Shown here in pieces: positions 34,522-43,231 of a DNA stretch of 64,000 nucleotides. A program made the position numbers and the translations under genes. The notes beneath the pieces were generated by a model. It worked only from the letters and a program-made list of their open reading frames with translations. It searched no databases and was not told where the DNA came from. How positions within the stretch are numbered: the stretch's first letter is position 1; the number at the start of each line of letters is the position of its first letter. Origin of the DNA: Flagellimonas hadalis (GTDB lineage Bacteria > Bacteroidota > Bacteroidia > Flavobacteriales > Flavobacteriaceae); NCBI RefSeq assembly GCF_007785775.2, contig NZ_VNIK02000002.1, forward strand, positions 395,017 through 459,016. Reading direction: 5' to 3'.

Positions 34522-35174
34522 TGGAAAGAAGATCTGCACTTAAGAATATGGGATTGGCCTTTGGTTATGCCGTGGCCACTCCGACCCTTTTGGGACTGCT
34601 CCAAAGTTGTAAGGACAAACCGGCCTATGCCGAGTGGGTCCCCAGTTTTCTGGACAAGGAAAAAGGATATGCCCTCGCCCAGACACTGGACGTGATTCTT
34701 CCCAAAACTGATACGCCATCCGCAACGGAAATGAACGTACACGTTTTTATTGACAAATATTTGGACGAAGTAATCCCATTGGAACAAAGGGATTTTGTGG
34801 TCATGAAAATGAACAAATTCTACGATAAGGTTCTGGCGGATTCCGGCAAGGAGACCCTGATGGACATTGAACCCGTGGATATTGAACCCGCACTTCAAAC
34901 GTACCTAAGAAAACGTTCGGATGAAGAAGAGATAGCACATTTTGAAGCCATCAACAGTTACATGGAAGCCATTATGCAGGGAGGCCAAGCCACTCTGGAC
35001 GATGATATTTCCCGTTTCTCCTTTGCCAACGATCTGAGAGATCTGGGTACTTGGGCCTACAAATCATCAGAATATGTTGGTGAGGAAGTATTGGCCTATT
35101 TGCCCATACCAGGAGAATACATCCCCTGTGAAGACCTCAACACGCTGACCGGCGGAAAAGCTTGGTCCTTATAA
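34521..35174 (+). CDS. Gluconate 2-dehydrogenase subunit 3 family protein (Tat lipoprotein)
   Basis: A 217-residue small subunit that escorts and matures the GMC dehydrogenase. Its N-terminus has a twin-arginine motif (ERRSALKNMG), a hydrophobic stretch, and a lipobox-like L-L-Q-S-C33. The start at 34521 replaces a longer ORF beginning 87 nt upstream inside the GMC gene; it starts exactly at the signal and overlaps the GMC stop as TAATG. The body (LAQTLDVILPKTDTPSATEM) is typical of the family. No cytochrome c gene follows, so the electron acceptor is unknown. A terminator lies just downstream. Confidence 0.9.
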   Translation: MERRSALKNMGLAFGYAVATPTLLGLLQSCKDKPAYAEWVPSFLDKEKGYALAQTLDVILPKTDTPSATEMNVHVFIDKYLDEVIPLEQRDFVVMKMNKFYDKVLADSGKETLMDIEPVDIEPALQTYLRKRSDEEEIAHFEAINSYMEAIMQGGQATLDDDISRFSFANDLRDLGTWAYKSSEYVGEEVLAYLPIPGEYIPCEDLNTLTGGKAWSL

Positions 35175-35200
35175 GTTCAATCTCTTTTTGAGATATAAAG

Positions 35201-35229
35201 AACCTCCAATTTTATTGGAGGTTTTTTTG
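35201..35229 (+). terminator. Intrinsic terminator of the GMC2/subunit 3 operon
   Basis: Perfect 10-bp stem (35201-35210 with 35214-35223), loop TTT, then seven T. Ends the plus-strand operon. Confidence 0.92.
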
Positions 35230-35242
35230 TGTCCGAATCCGT

Positions 35243-35290
35243 TCAAAAAAATACCCCGGAATTGTTCCAAGTGGGGTGAACGTTCCGGGG
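35243..35290 (-). terminator. Intrinsic terminator of nrdBA
   Basis: Outer arms 35254-35261 and 35283-35290 (8 bp) plus inner arms 35264-35267 and 35278-35281 form a bulged hairpin. Read on the minus strand it is followed by seven T. It lies about 55 bp beyond the nrdA stop. Confidence 0.85.
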
Positions 35291-35344
35291 CATTTGGTCA
35301 ATAAACACTATCACATGCACTGATAAAGTCCAGTGCCGACTATG

Positions 35345-37813
35345 CTATGAACCGCACATCAGGCAGTCGTCGTCTGCCTGGCCTTCCTTGGCCCGTGCAA
35401 TCATTTCCCTCATTTCTTCAGGAGTCATGGGCTGTATGTCAATTTCTTGCTGCTGTTCGGCAGAAATCGCCTCAACAGTGATCTCTTGCGCCACTGCCGC
35501 CGATGCTGCTTCTGCCTCTACCTCAACGGGGACTTCTTGCTTCTTGGTGTTGTCCAACGTAAATTTGATGGCATCCACCGCAGCCTTGGTTCGGAGGTAG
35601 TACATCCCCGTTTTGAGGCCGCTCTTCCAAGCGTAGAAATGCATCGAGGTGAGCTTGGCGTAATTGGCGTTCTCCATGAACAGGTTCAGCGATTGGCTTT
35701 GATCAATGAAATAGCCACGTTGCCTGCTCATATCGATGATGTCCTTCATGCTGAGCTCCCAAACGGTCTTGTACAGCTCCTTGATGTCATCTGGGATGGC
35801 ATCTATGCCTTGAACGGAACCATTGGCCCTCATGAGCTCTTGCTTTAGGTTCTCGTTCCAAAGGCCGAGTTTCACCAAATCTTCCAACAAGTGCTTGTTC
35901 ACCACGATAAATTCTCCCGAAAGCACCCTACGGGTGTATATGTTGGAGGTATAGGGTTCAAAGCACTCATTGTTCCCCAATATCTGCGATGTGGACGCTG
36001 TGGGCATGGGAGCTACCAACAAGGAGTTCCTGACGCCGTGCTGCAGCACTTCTTTTCTGAGTTTGTCCCAATCCCATCGCCCTGACAGTTCCTCGTCCTT
36101 GATGCCCCACAGGTTGAACTGGAACTCGCCCTTGGACATCGGGGAGCCTTTGTAAGTCGAATAGGCTCCTTCTTCCTGGGCCATTTCCATGGAAGCGCTT
36201 ACCGCGGCAAAGTATAAGGTCTCAAAAATATCTTGGTTCAGTTTTTTGGCCTCGTCGCTGGTAAAGGGCATTCGCAACATGATGAAGGTATCCGCCAAGC
36301 CCTGTACACCCAACCCTATGGGTCTATGCCTCATGTTGGAGTTCCTTGCTTCCTCCACGGGATAAAAGTTCCTGTCGATGACCTTGTTCAGGTTTCTGGT
36401 GACCCTCTTGGTAACCTTGAAGAGTTCCTTATGGTCAAACTCCCCGTTCTTCACAAACATCGGTAAAGCAATGGATGCCAAGTTGCAGACGGCTACTTCA
36501 TCGGGGGAGGTGTATTCCAAAATCTCCGTGCAGAGGTTGGAGGAACGTATGGTTCCCAAATTTTTCTGGTTGCTCTTCCTGTTGGCGGCATCCTTGTAGA
36601 GCATATAGGGGGTGCCTGTCTCTATCTGGGATTCCAATATCTTCTCCCAAAGGTCCCTTGCCCTTATCTTTTTGCGGCCCTTTCCTTCGGCCTCATATTT
36701 GGTGTAGAGTGCCTCAAATTCCTCACTGTGGGTGCTGAAAAGTCCTGGACATTCGTTGGGACACATCAAGGTCCATTCCCCGTCGGCTTCCACACGCTTC
36801 ATGAACAGATCGGGAATCCACATGGCATAGAACAGGTCGCGTGCCCGCATTTCTTCTTTACCGTGGTTCTTTTTGAGCTCCAAAAAGTCGAAAATATCGG
36901 CATGCCAAGGTTCCACATAAACGGCGAAGCTCCCTTTCCGTTTTCCGCCTCCTTGATCCACATAGCGGGCTGTGTCGTTATACACGCGGAGCATGGGCAC
37001 AATCCCATTGGAGGTCCCGTTGGTCCCCGCAATGTATGATCCCGTGGCCCTGATATTGTGGATGGATAGACCAATTCCACCAGCAGACTGGGAAATCTTT
37101 GCTGTTTGCTTCAAGGTATCATAAATTCCGTCAATGCTATCGTCCTTCATCGCCAAAAGGAAACAGGAGGACATCTGGGGTTTTGGGGTCCCAGAATTGA
37201 ACAGGGTGGGCGTGGCATGGGTAAAATACTTTTTGGACATCAGCTCGTAGGTTTCCACCACGGCATCCATATCGTCCAAATGGATCCCCACGGCCACCCG
37301 CATGAGCATCTGCTGTGGACGTTCCGCAATCTTCCCGTTGATTTTCAACAGATAGGAGCGCTCCAAGGTCTTGAACCCAAAATAATCGTAGCCAAAATCA
37401 CGGTTATAGATAATGGTCGAGTCCAGCTGTTCCGCATGTTCGGCGATCACTTGATATACCTCATCGGAAAGCAGGGGCGCCTTTTTCCCGGTTCTGGGGT
37501 TGACATATTCGTAGAGGTCCTTCATGGTCTCGGAGAAGGACTTTTTGGTGTTTTTGTGCAGGTTGGAGACCGATATACGGGCAGCCAGTTTTGCATAATC
37601 CGGATGGGTGGTGGTCATGGTGGCCGCTATTTCCGCCGCCAGGTTGTCCAGTTCGGAGGTGGTGACACCATCATACAGTCCCTCGATGACCCTCATGGCC
37701 ACTTTTACGGGATCTACCAGATTGTTGAGTCCATAACAAAGTTTCCTGACCCTGGCCGTGATCTTATCGAACATTATCGGCTCTTTTCTACCGTCTCTTT
37801 TTACTACATACAT
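35345..37813 (-). CDS. nrdA: Ribonucleoside-diphosphate reductase, alpha subunit
   Basis: Large subunit of class I ribonucleotide reductase, which makes deoxyribonucleotides. The 822-residue protein has an N-terminal ATP-cone (about 1-90) for dATP regulation, the active-site segment [11 protein letters not shown] (about residue 430), a C-terminal Glu/Ala-rich flexible linker of about 60 residues and a terminal redox pair C-L-M-C-G-S. nrdB lies upstream on the same strand across a 131-nt gap with small inverted repeats, so the order is nrdB-nrdA. A strong terminator follows. Confidence 0.97.
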   Translation of the reverse strand: MYVVKRDGRKEPIMFDKITARVRKLCYGLNNLVDPVKVAMRVIEGLYDGVTTSELDNLAAEIAATMTTTHPDYAKLAARISVSNLHKNTKKSFSETMKDLYEYVNPRTGKKAPLLSDEVYQVIAEHAEQLDSTIIYNRDFGYDYFGFKTLERSYLLKINGKIAERPQQMLMRVAVGIHLDDMDAVVETYELMSKKYFTHATPTLFNSGTPKPQMSSCFLLAMKDDSIDGIYDTLKQTAKISQSAGGIGLSIHNIRATGSYIAGTNGTSNGIVPMLRVYNDTARYVDQGGGKRKGSFAVYVEPWHADIFDFLELKKNHGKEEMRARDLFYAMWIPDLFMKRVEADGEWTLMCPNECPGLFSTHSEEFEALYTKYEAEGKGRKKIRARDLWEKILESQIETGTPYMLYKDAANRKSNQKNLGTIRSSNLCTEILEYTSPDEVAVCNLASIALPMFVKNGEFDHKELFKVTKRVTRNLNKVIDRNFYPVEEARNSNMRHRPIGLGVQGLADTFIMLRMPFTSDEAKKLNQDIFETLYFAAVSASMEMAQEEGAYSTYKGSPMSKGEFQFNLWGIKDEELSGRWDWDKLRKEVLQHGVRNSLLVAPMPTASTSQILGNNECFEPYTSNIYTRRVLSGEFIVVNKHLLEDLVKLGLWNENLKQELMRANGSVQGIDAIPDDIKELYKTVWELSMKDIIDMSRQRGYFIDQSQSLNLFMENANYAKLTSMHFYAWKSGLKTGMYYLRTKAAVDAIKFTLDNTKKQEVPVEVEAEAASAAVAQEITVEAISAEQQQEIDIQPMTPEEMREMIARAKEGQADDDCLMCGS

Positions 37814-37860
37814 GATGCTACGAATATTATTGTTGATACTGTTGGTTCTTCCACAGCCCT

Positions 37861-37925
37861 GTTAAAAAATTTAACATTTTTGGGTTAAGGCCTATAAAAC
37901 CCTCAAGAAAGGGGCATTCTTGGGG
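37861..37925 (-). repeat. Small inverted repeats in the nrdB-nrdA gap
   Basis: Two dyads occur: gttaaa/tttaac (37861-37875) and caagaa/ttcttg (37904-37922, extended by three C-G pairs across a bulge). Read toward nrdA the second is followed by TTTTA. It might be a weak terminator or a processing site that tunes subunit ratio. Confidence 0.4.
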
Positions 37926-37944
37926 TCATGGTTCTTTTTGTTCC

Positions 37945-38934
37945 TTAAAAGTCCGCGTCGAAACTGATTTTCTGCGAATCGGAGTCACTTTCCTTGTTCA
38001 ACACGCCTGCTTTTTGGTATTCGGATACGCGTTTTTCAAAGAAATTGGTCTTGCCTTGGAGCGAGATCATGTCCATAAAATCGAACGGATTGGTGGCGTT
38101 GTATACTTTCTCGCATTCCAATTCCACCAACAATCTGTCCGTGACAAACTCCAAGTACTGGGTCATCAATTTGGCGTTCATCCCGATAAGGCTCACGGGG
38201 AGCGATTCCGTGATGAACTCTCTTTCTATGTTGAGTGCATCCACGATGATCTCCGAGATGCGTTCTTTTGGCACCTTGTTCACCAGGTGCCTGTTGTGCA
38301 AGTGAACGGCATAGTCACAGTGCATGCCCTCGTCCCTGGAAATCAGCTCGTTGGAAAAGGTGAGCCCTGGCATCAAGCCTCTTTTCTTCAACCAAAAGAT
38401 GGAACAGAAGGCACCTGAGAAGAAAATCCCCTCCACGGCCGCAAAGGCGATGAGACGCTCGGCAAAGCTTGGCGACTCTATCCATTTGAGGGCCCAATCC
38501 GCTTTTTTCTTGATGGCCGGAAAGTTCTCGATGGCCTTGAAGAGCACATTTTTTTCCTTTTCGTCCTTCACATAGGTGTCGATGAGCAGGGAATAGGTCT
38601 CTGAGTGGATGTTCTCCATCATGATCTGGAAGCCATAGAAGAACTTGGCCTCGGAATACTGGACCTCGTTCACGAAGTTTTCCGCAAGGTTTTCGTTCAC
38701 TATCCCATCCGAAGCTGCAAAAAACGCGAGGATGTGCTTGATGAAATAACGCTCGTCGTCATTCAACTTGGTGTTCCAGTCTGTTAAGTCTTGGTGCAGG
38801 TCTATTTCTTCCGCGGTCCAAAAACAAGCCTCACATTTTTTGTACCATTCCCACAGGTCGTGGTGCTTTATGGGAAAAATTACAAATCGGTCTTTATTTT
38901 CCTGTAAAATGGGCTCAATTGCTTCGGACATCAT
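37945..38934 (-). CDS. nrdB: Ribonucleoside-diphosphate reductase, beta subunit
   Basis: Radical-generating small subunit of class I ribonucleotide reductase, 329 residues. The di-metal helix shows E107-x-x-H110 with the radical tyrosine at Y114 (ENIHSETY), so it is a tyrosyl-radical type and not a Tyr-less variant. The second metal-ligand pair is in [16 protein letters not shown]. First gene of nrdB-nrdA. A second ATG lies one codon later. A partial -7 box (TAACTTTT at 38945-38952) with TTG 22 nt upstream may be its promoter. Confidence 0.97.
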   Translation of the reverse strand: MMSEAIEPILQENKDRFVIFPIKHHDLWEWYKKCEACFWTAEEIDLHQDLTDWNTKLNDDERYFIKHILAFFAASDGIVNENLAENFVNEVQYSEAKFFYGFQIMMENIHSETYSLLIDTYVKDEKEKNVLFKAIENFPAIKKKADWALKWIESPSFAERLIAFAAVEGIFFSGAFCSIFWLKKRGLMPGLTFSNELISRDEGMHCDYAVHLHNRHLVNKVPKERISEIIVDALNIEREFITESLPVSLIGMNAKLMTQYLEFVTDRLLVELECEKVYNATNPFDFMDMISLQGKTNFFEKRVSEYQKAGVLNKESDSDSQKISFDADF

Positions 38935-38944
38935 CTCTCGTTAT

Positions 38945-38977
38945 AAAAGTTAATAGTTTGGAAGGGTTCAGTGTCAA
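38945..38977 (-). promoter_or_regulatory. Candidate nrdB promoter
   Basis: On the minus strand a TTG (38975-38977) is followed after 22 nt by TAACTTTT (38945-38952), one base off TAnnTTTG and about 10 nt before the nrdB ATG. No NrdR-box pair was recognised. Confidence 0.4.
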
Positions 38978-38981
38978 CAAA

Positions 38982-39135
38982 GATTTAAAAATGTTGTTAG
39001 AATATAAAGGGTGCATAATTGAAACAGACGCAAAGTTTTTAACACAAAATGTTGAAATCTTGGATGGCCAGCGATGTTTCTTGGGCTTAGGAAAGACGCC
39101 CATGTGGAAAGATTTTTTTCATTCTGGGCCACAAC
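38982..39135. other. Gap upstream of nrdB
   Basis: A plus-strand 90-codon frame crosses this stretch and the nrdB 5' end but shows no family resemblance and low-complexity composition. Nothing functional is recognised between the nrdB promoter and the terminator at 39134-39180. Confidence 0.4.
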
Positions 39136-39180
39136 AAAAAAAGACCAAAAAGTATATTGATTTCCATACTGATTGGTCTT
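39134..39180 (-). terminator. Minus-strand intrinsic terminator with no known gene upstream
   Basis: Outer arms 39141-39148 and 39173-39180 (8 bp) and inner arms 39151-39155 and 39166-39170 (5 bp) form a hairpin. Read on the minus strand it is followed by seven T. It implies a transcript arriving from about 39200-39570, where no recognised gene exists. Confidence 0.75.
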
Positions 39181-39426
39181 GTACTATCTAAGGAGAAATA
39201 CATCTCCTTCTCATATTACCAAAGGTACGGCCTGTCCCCGTCCGACTGTTTAATGACCTTTCTTTGAAATAGGTAGTTCCCCCGAAACCTATAACCAAAT
39301 CCAGATCTTGGCCAAACCGGAGATTTTTTCTTGCAAGCGGTTTCTATAATCAAGAGTTTGATTGCTGCGGCCGTACGTATGTTTGGTAATACAATATTGT
39401 TTAAGAGCGTTTTTCTGCCAGGACTG
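39181..39426 (-). other. Unexplained part of a putative minus-strand transcript
   Basis: About 250 bp between the small ORF at 39427-39546 and the terminator. It has a hairpin aaggaga/tctcctt (39190-39196 and 39203-39209). A 93-codon frame (39216-39497) overlaps it but resembles no known family, and the frame of the small ORF has stops here. It may be a long 3' untranslated region, a decayed gene or an RNA. Confidence 0.35.
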
Positions 39427-39546
39427 TCATTTTTTGGCAATGACCTTATCCCATTCTGTCCGTATCTTGACCGGTTCACGTTCAGATACTGCGGCAATGA
39501 TCAAAGCAACGATCAAAATCACAAAAAGAACTGCACATTTTCTCAT
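39427..39546 (-). CDS. Candidate 39-residue single-TM small protein
   Basis: Unrecognised. The frame starts with ATG, has a positively charged tip (MRK), a hydrophobic segment of about 17 residues (about 4-20), and a charged tail ending EWDKVIAKK. This is the layout of a small membrane protein or an uncleaved signal anchor. Support comes from a near-consensus promoter box about 18 nt upstream of the ATG and an intrinsic terminator on the same strand further downstream. It could equally be a chance frame in a non-coding RNA. Confidence 0.4.
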   Translation of the reverse strand: MRKCAVLFVILIVALIIAAVSEREPVKIRTEWDKVIAKK

Positions 39547-39563
39547 CTCTAGCTGCTTTTTGC

Positions 39564-39571
39564 CAAACTTT
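39564..39571 (-). promoter_or_regulatory. -7-like box of the putative small minus-strand unit
   Basis: Reads AAAGTTTG on the minus strand, one base off TAnnTTTG, with TTG 16 nt further upstream (39588-39590). Spacing is slightly short for a -33/-7 pair. Confidence 0.35.
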
Positions 39572-39590
39572 TATTTTTTGACATGGCCAA

Positions 39591-39799
39591 GATAAGAACA
39601 TAAAATGCGTCTCCCTTGGAGGATGTATAAACGGTCCCTTTTTGTGTATAACTGGTTTTTCTCCCTCCGGATACCCTCCCAAAAGGCATGTCATTTAACC
39701 AAAAATGGGCTTTTTATCCCCTAAATTGGCATTTTGTGCCAGTTATACGTGTTACCCATCCATTAGCACATAATTTTAGTGGTGTTTGAAGAATAATCC
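39591..39799. other. Gap before the LytTR regulator gene
   Basis: About 200 bp with a run of short pyrimidine- and purine-rich tracts and repeated TTTTTG/CCAAAA words. No ORF or clear dyad. It probably holds the upstream promoter region for the regulator. Confidence 0.4.
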
Positions 39800-39807
39800 T
39801 AAATTTG
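39800..39807 (+). promoter_or_regulatory. -7 promoter box of the LytTR regulator gene
   Basis: TAAATTTG, a perfect TAnnTTTG, ends 20 nt before the ATG at 39828. It lies inside the longer frame that would start with TTG at 39786 and so argues against that start. Confidence 0.65.
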
Positions 39808-39827
39808 GTAAGACCTATACGTGTACT

Positions 39828-40562
39828 ATGCTAGAAGCCGTAATTGTGGACGATGAAATAAAGGCCCTACAGAGTTTGAGCTGGGAACTGACCAATTTGA
39901 GCGACGAAGTGGACATTGTTGCATCATTTACCGATGCGAACGAGGCATTGGAATATCTGGAGCGCAATACCCCGGACTGCCTTTTTCTGGACATAGAGAT
40001 GCCTGCCATGGATGGTTTCCAGTTCATCAAAAACCTCAAGAACAAGGATTTTCCAGTAGTCATCACCACCGCGTATAACCAATATGCCCTTCAGGCACTC
40101 AAGAACGAGGCCATCGATTATCTCTTGAAACCCATCGATTCCGACGACCTTGAGGTCACCATCGCCAAAATAAAGCGGTACAACTCCAAGAACCTCACCG
40201 TAAATAGGCTGGAAAAAATCCTATTGAATTTCAATTCTGAATCGCACAGCAAAAAAATCACCATCAACACGGACGGCAAATTGCTCTTCCTCAACAGCGA
40301 TGAGATCCTATATGCCGAATCCGATGGAAATTACAGCACCATCTTCCTAAAGGACGGCCAAAAGATATTGCTCACCAAAAAACTAAAGGAAGTTAACTCG
40401 CTCTTGCCAGAAAGCAGTTTCTTCCGGATCCATAATTCATACATCATCAACCTAAATAAGATAAAGGAATTCTTGAAGACCGATGGCTATGTGGTTTTGG
40501 AGTCCAATCACAAAATTCCCGTATCCAGGCAAAAGAAATCCGACTTTTTGGATATGCTGTAA
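39828..40562 (+). CDS. LytTR-family response regulator
   Basis: A 244-residue two-component regulator. The receiver domain (about 1-118) has the acidic pair VDDE at 7-10, phospho-acceptor D55 (CLFLDIEMP) and the conserved Lys in LLKPID. The LytTR DNA-binding domain (about 140-240) has ILYAESDGNYSTIFL and SFFRIHNSYIINLNKI. It is followed 15 nt later by a LytS-type histidine kinase, its probable partner. The short start at M(LEAVIVDDE) matches the family. Targets are unknown. Confidence 0.95.
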   Translation: MLEAVIVDDEIKALQSLSWELTNLSDEVDIVASFTDANEALEYLERNTPDCLFLDIEMPAMDGFQFIKNLKNKDFPVVITTAYNQYALQALKNEAIDYLLKPIDSDDLEVTIAKIKRYNSKNLTVNRLEKILLNFNSESHSKKITINTDGKLLFLNSDEILYAESDGNYSTIFLKDGQKILLTKKLKEVNSLLPESSFFRIHNSYIINLNKIKEFLKTDGYVVLESNHKIPVSRQKKSDFLDML

Positions 40563-40577
40563 CCCTCCCTTATATAC

Positions 40578-42545
40578 GTGCCTAAGACAAAGTTCAAACA
40601 AATCGAAAACCTACATCGAGTACAAAGAACTACTCTGGCATTGGTATTGTTCCTATTCCTATCCCTGGTATCCAAAGCACAAAATGTCCCTGCCGACTTT
40701 GTGGAAAAGGCCGAGGCCATTATCCAGTTACAGCCCAAGACCTACGAATCCTTGGATGAACATTTGGACGCGGACAAAAGCGACACTCTCCTGTTGCGCT
40801 ATTTTGCCCAATTGAGCAAAGAAAACAACTATCCGGAGGGCCAGGCCTATGCCCTCAACCAACTCGGATCCAAATACCGGAACATCTCCCAATACAAAAA
40901 GGCCGCCGACCTTCATGAACAGGCCCTGGCCGCTTCCGAAGAGGCCAACAACACCGAACTCCGGGTACTGAGCCTGAATATGCTCGGGGTGGTCTATAGA
41001 AGGACCGATGCCATAAAAACAGCATTGGACTACAACCAAAAGGCCCTGGAACTGGCCGAAACAGTGGAAAACCCTTCCAACCATATCAAAAGGAGCATCA
41101 ATGTGGCACTGAACGGTATCGGGAACCTCTACCAGACCCTGGAGCAGTACGATCTGGCCATCATGCAGTTCCGAAGGGCACTGAAACTGGAAGAGGAACT
41201 GGGCAATAAATTGGGGTTGGCCATCAACCATCAGAACATTGGCCACTGCATGGAAGAAAAGGGGGACTTGGAAGGCGCGCTGGAAAACTACCGAAAATCC
41301 CTTGCCTACAACGAGGAGATCAATTCGGAATACGGAAGCATTATCTGCAAGAACAGTCTGGCACAGATCTACCTCAAGCAAGAAATGCCCTATGCCGCTT
41401 TGGTGTTGTTGGAGCCCTTGTTGGAAGCCTCCCAAAGAATCGGGGATTTCTTTATCACTCCCTCGATTTTCATCAACACCGGATGGGCACACACCAAATT
41501 GGGCAACTATGAAAAGGCAAGGGAATTCATCGAAGAAGGACTTGGAATGGCCCAAAGCCACAACCTGCCCAGTAGCATTCTTTATGCCTACCAAAAATTG
41601 TCGGAGCTTGAAAGCGTTAGGGGCGACTTCAAAAAAGCCTACGAGTTCTACAAAAAGGCAGATGAATACGATGCAGAAATCTCCAGTGCCACCAATTTGA
41701 GGTACATGAACGACATCATCGTCCGATACGAGGCCGAAAAGAAGAACAACCAGATTTCTGTTCTGGCCAAGGAAAATGAGATTGTGCGCCTCCGATTGAA
41801 AAAGAACCAGACCACCCTGTTGGTAAGTGCGCTCATTGTGGGATTGATCTCCTCCATCCTCTACATCTTATATCGTCAATACCAGAGCAAGAACGAGAAA
41901 AGGGTGCTCACGCTGGAGCAAAAAATGCTCCGCAGCCAAATGAACCCCCACTTCCTGTTCAACTCATTGAATTCCATCAAGTTGTACATCATCAATAATG
42001 AGCAAAAAAATGCGGTCCACTACCTGAACAAGTTTTCAAAACTGGTGCGGAAAATTCTGGAGGCCTCCTCGCAAAGGGAAATTTCCTTGGCAGAGGAGCT
42101 GGAGACCGTGGAACTCTATATGAACATTGAAAACATAAGGTTTTCCAATGAAATCGACTTCAGGATCGATGTGGACAAGGATATTTTCATCGACAACATC
42201 AAGATTCCCTCATTGACCTTACAGCCCTTTCTTGAAAACTCGCTATGGCATGGACTTTCGCCAAAAGATGGTGAAAAGAAAATCCACATCAATGTACGGA
42301 AGAAGGACAAAGGCCACGTGACCATAGAAATCATAGACAATGGTGTGGGCCGTCTGGCCGCTGAGGCCAATAAGGAAAATCGGGTGCTCAAAAGAAAGTC
42401 CGTGGGCATCCACATTACCAAGGAACGCTTGGCCAATTTTTCCAAGGATTACCAAAACAAGTTTGAGGTGTCCTTAGTGGATCTCTTCGACGAAAACGGG
42501 ATCCCGAACGGTACCAAGGTGGTGCTGGACATCCCTACGATTTAG
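40578..42545 (+). CDS. TPR-containing LytS-type sensor histidine kinase
   Basis: A 655-residue membrane kinase. A signal peptide (to about residue 35) is followed by tetratricopeptide repeats (about 75-395) in the periplasm, one TM segment (about 412-432), a coiled coil, the His_kinase (LytS-type) box SQMNPHFLFNSLNSIK (about 453-468) and an ATPase domain with LQPFLENSLWHGL (N box) and IIDNGVG (G1). The periplasmic TPR sensor suggests binding of a peptide or protein. GTG start. It pairs with the LytTR regulator just upstream. The 3' end overlaps a convergent gene by 11 nt. Confidence 0.95.
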   Translation: MPKTKFKQIENLHRVQRTTLALVLFLFLSLVSKAQNVPADFVEKAEAIIQLQPKTYESLDEHLDADKSDTLLLRYFAQLSKENNYPEGQAYALNQLGSKYRNISQYKKAADLHEQALAASEEANNTELRVLSLNMLGVVYRRTDAIKTALDYNQKALELAETVENPSNHIKRSINVALNGIGNLYQTLEQYDLAIMQFRRALKLEEELGNKLGLAINHQNIGHCMEEKGDLEGALENYRKSLAYNEEINSEYGSIICKNSLAQIYLKQEMPYAALVLLEPLLEASQRIGDFFITPSIFINTGWAHTKLGNYEKAREFIEEGLGMAQSHNLPSSILYAYQKLSELESVRGDFKKAYEFYKKADEYDAEISSATNLRYMNDIIVRYEAEKKNNQISVLAKENEIVRLRLKKNQTTLLVSALIVGLISSILYILYRQYQSKNEKRVLTLEQKMLRSQMNPHFLFNSLNSIKLYIINNEQKNAVHYLNKFSKLVRKILEASSQREISLAEELETVELYMNIENIRFSNEIDFRIDVDKDIFIDNIKIPSLTLQPFLENSLWHGLSPKDGEKKIHINVRKKDKGHVTIEIIDNGVGRLAAEANKENRVLKRKSVGIHITKERLANFSKDYQNKFEVSLVDLFDENGIPNGTKVVLDIPTI

Positions 42546-43107
42546 GTTTTCCCTCAGCTACCTCTTCCAGTTCCCGGTACCATGCCTTTCCAAATTTCCG
42601 TATCAAAGCGTCCTTGACAAACTTATAAATGGGAACTTTCAATTCTTTCCCCAAGCTGCAGGCGGGGTCGCATATTTCCCATTTGTGGTAGTTGACCGCC
42701 GTGAACTCCGAATATTCACGTGTCCGGACGGGGTACAAATGGCAGGATACCGGTTTTTTCCATTTTGTGGCACCGGCCTCGTAGGCTGCCTCTATACCAC
42801 ATTTGGCCACCCCTGAATCCGAGAAGATCACATAGGCACACTCATTGTTGTTCACCAAAGGGGTCTCCCACTCGCCGTCCTCCCCTTCCACAAAGGCCCC
42901 TTGCTCTTCAATCGCCTTGATGCCCTCAGGTCTCAAAAAGGGTTTTACCTCTTCAAAAATATTGACGAGCTTGTCGGTTTCCGAATCTTCCAATGGTGCG
43001 CCATACTCCCCCCCAACACAGCAAGCTCCCTTGCAGGCGTTCAGGTTGCAGACGAAGTCGTTCTCCAATATCTCTTCGGACACAATGGTTTTTCCTATCT
43101 GGAACAT
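42535..43107 (-). CDS. DUF3109 family Cys-rich protein
   Basis: A 190-residue protein of unknown function with many conserved cysteines: FVCNLNACKGACCVGGEYGAPL near the N-terminus, NECAYVIF and AKCGIEAA in the middle, SCHLYPVR and ICDPACSLG later. The pattern resembles YkgJ-type Zn or Fe-S binding proteins. The start at 43107 (MFQIGKTIVSEE) was preferred to one 36 nt upstream, which adds residues untypical of the family. The 3' end overlaps the TPR kinase gene on the other strand by 11 nt. Confidence 0.88.
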   Translation of the reverse strand: MFQIGKTIVSEEILENDFVCNLNACKGACCVGGEYGAPLEDSETDKLVNIFEEVKPFLRPEGIKAIEEQGAFVEGEDGEWETPLVNNNECAYVIFSDSGVAKCGIEAAYEAGATKWKKPVSCHLYPVRTREYSEFTAVNYHKWEICDPACSLGKELKVPIYKFVKDALIRKFGKAWYRELEEVAEGKPKS

Positions 43108-43202
43108 AATGGCTTGATCGCTTTTGCGGCAAAGGTAGTCCAAAACCTAAAATTTGACATTTTCTAAACCTTTTTATATGGTCCAAAAGGTTTTTTTACA
43201 CG

Positions 43203-43210
43203 TAAATTTG
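43203..43210 (+). promoter_or_regulatory. -7 promoter box of the MarC-like gene
   Basis: TAAATTTG, perfect TAnnTTTG, 21 nt before the ATG at 43232. It excludes the longer frame beginning at 43154. Confidence 0.65.
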
Positions 43211-43231
43211 CAGTCCGAAAAAAATAGCGCC

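Noticed and set aside
38919..39191. 90-codon ORF on the plus strand overlapping the nrdB 5' end
   Set aside because: No family resemblance, crosses the nrdB promoter and lies across the minus-strand terminator.
39216..39497. 93-codon ORF on the minus strand
   Set aside because: Overlaps the more signal-like 39-codon ORF in another frame; composition is unlike neighbouring genes and no family is recognised. Kept only as part of a possible RNA.
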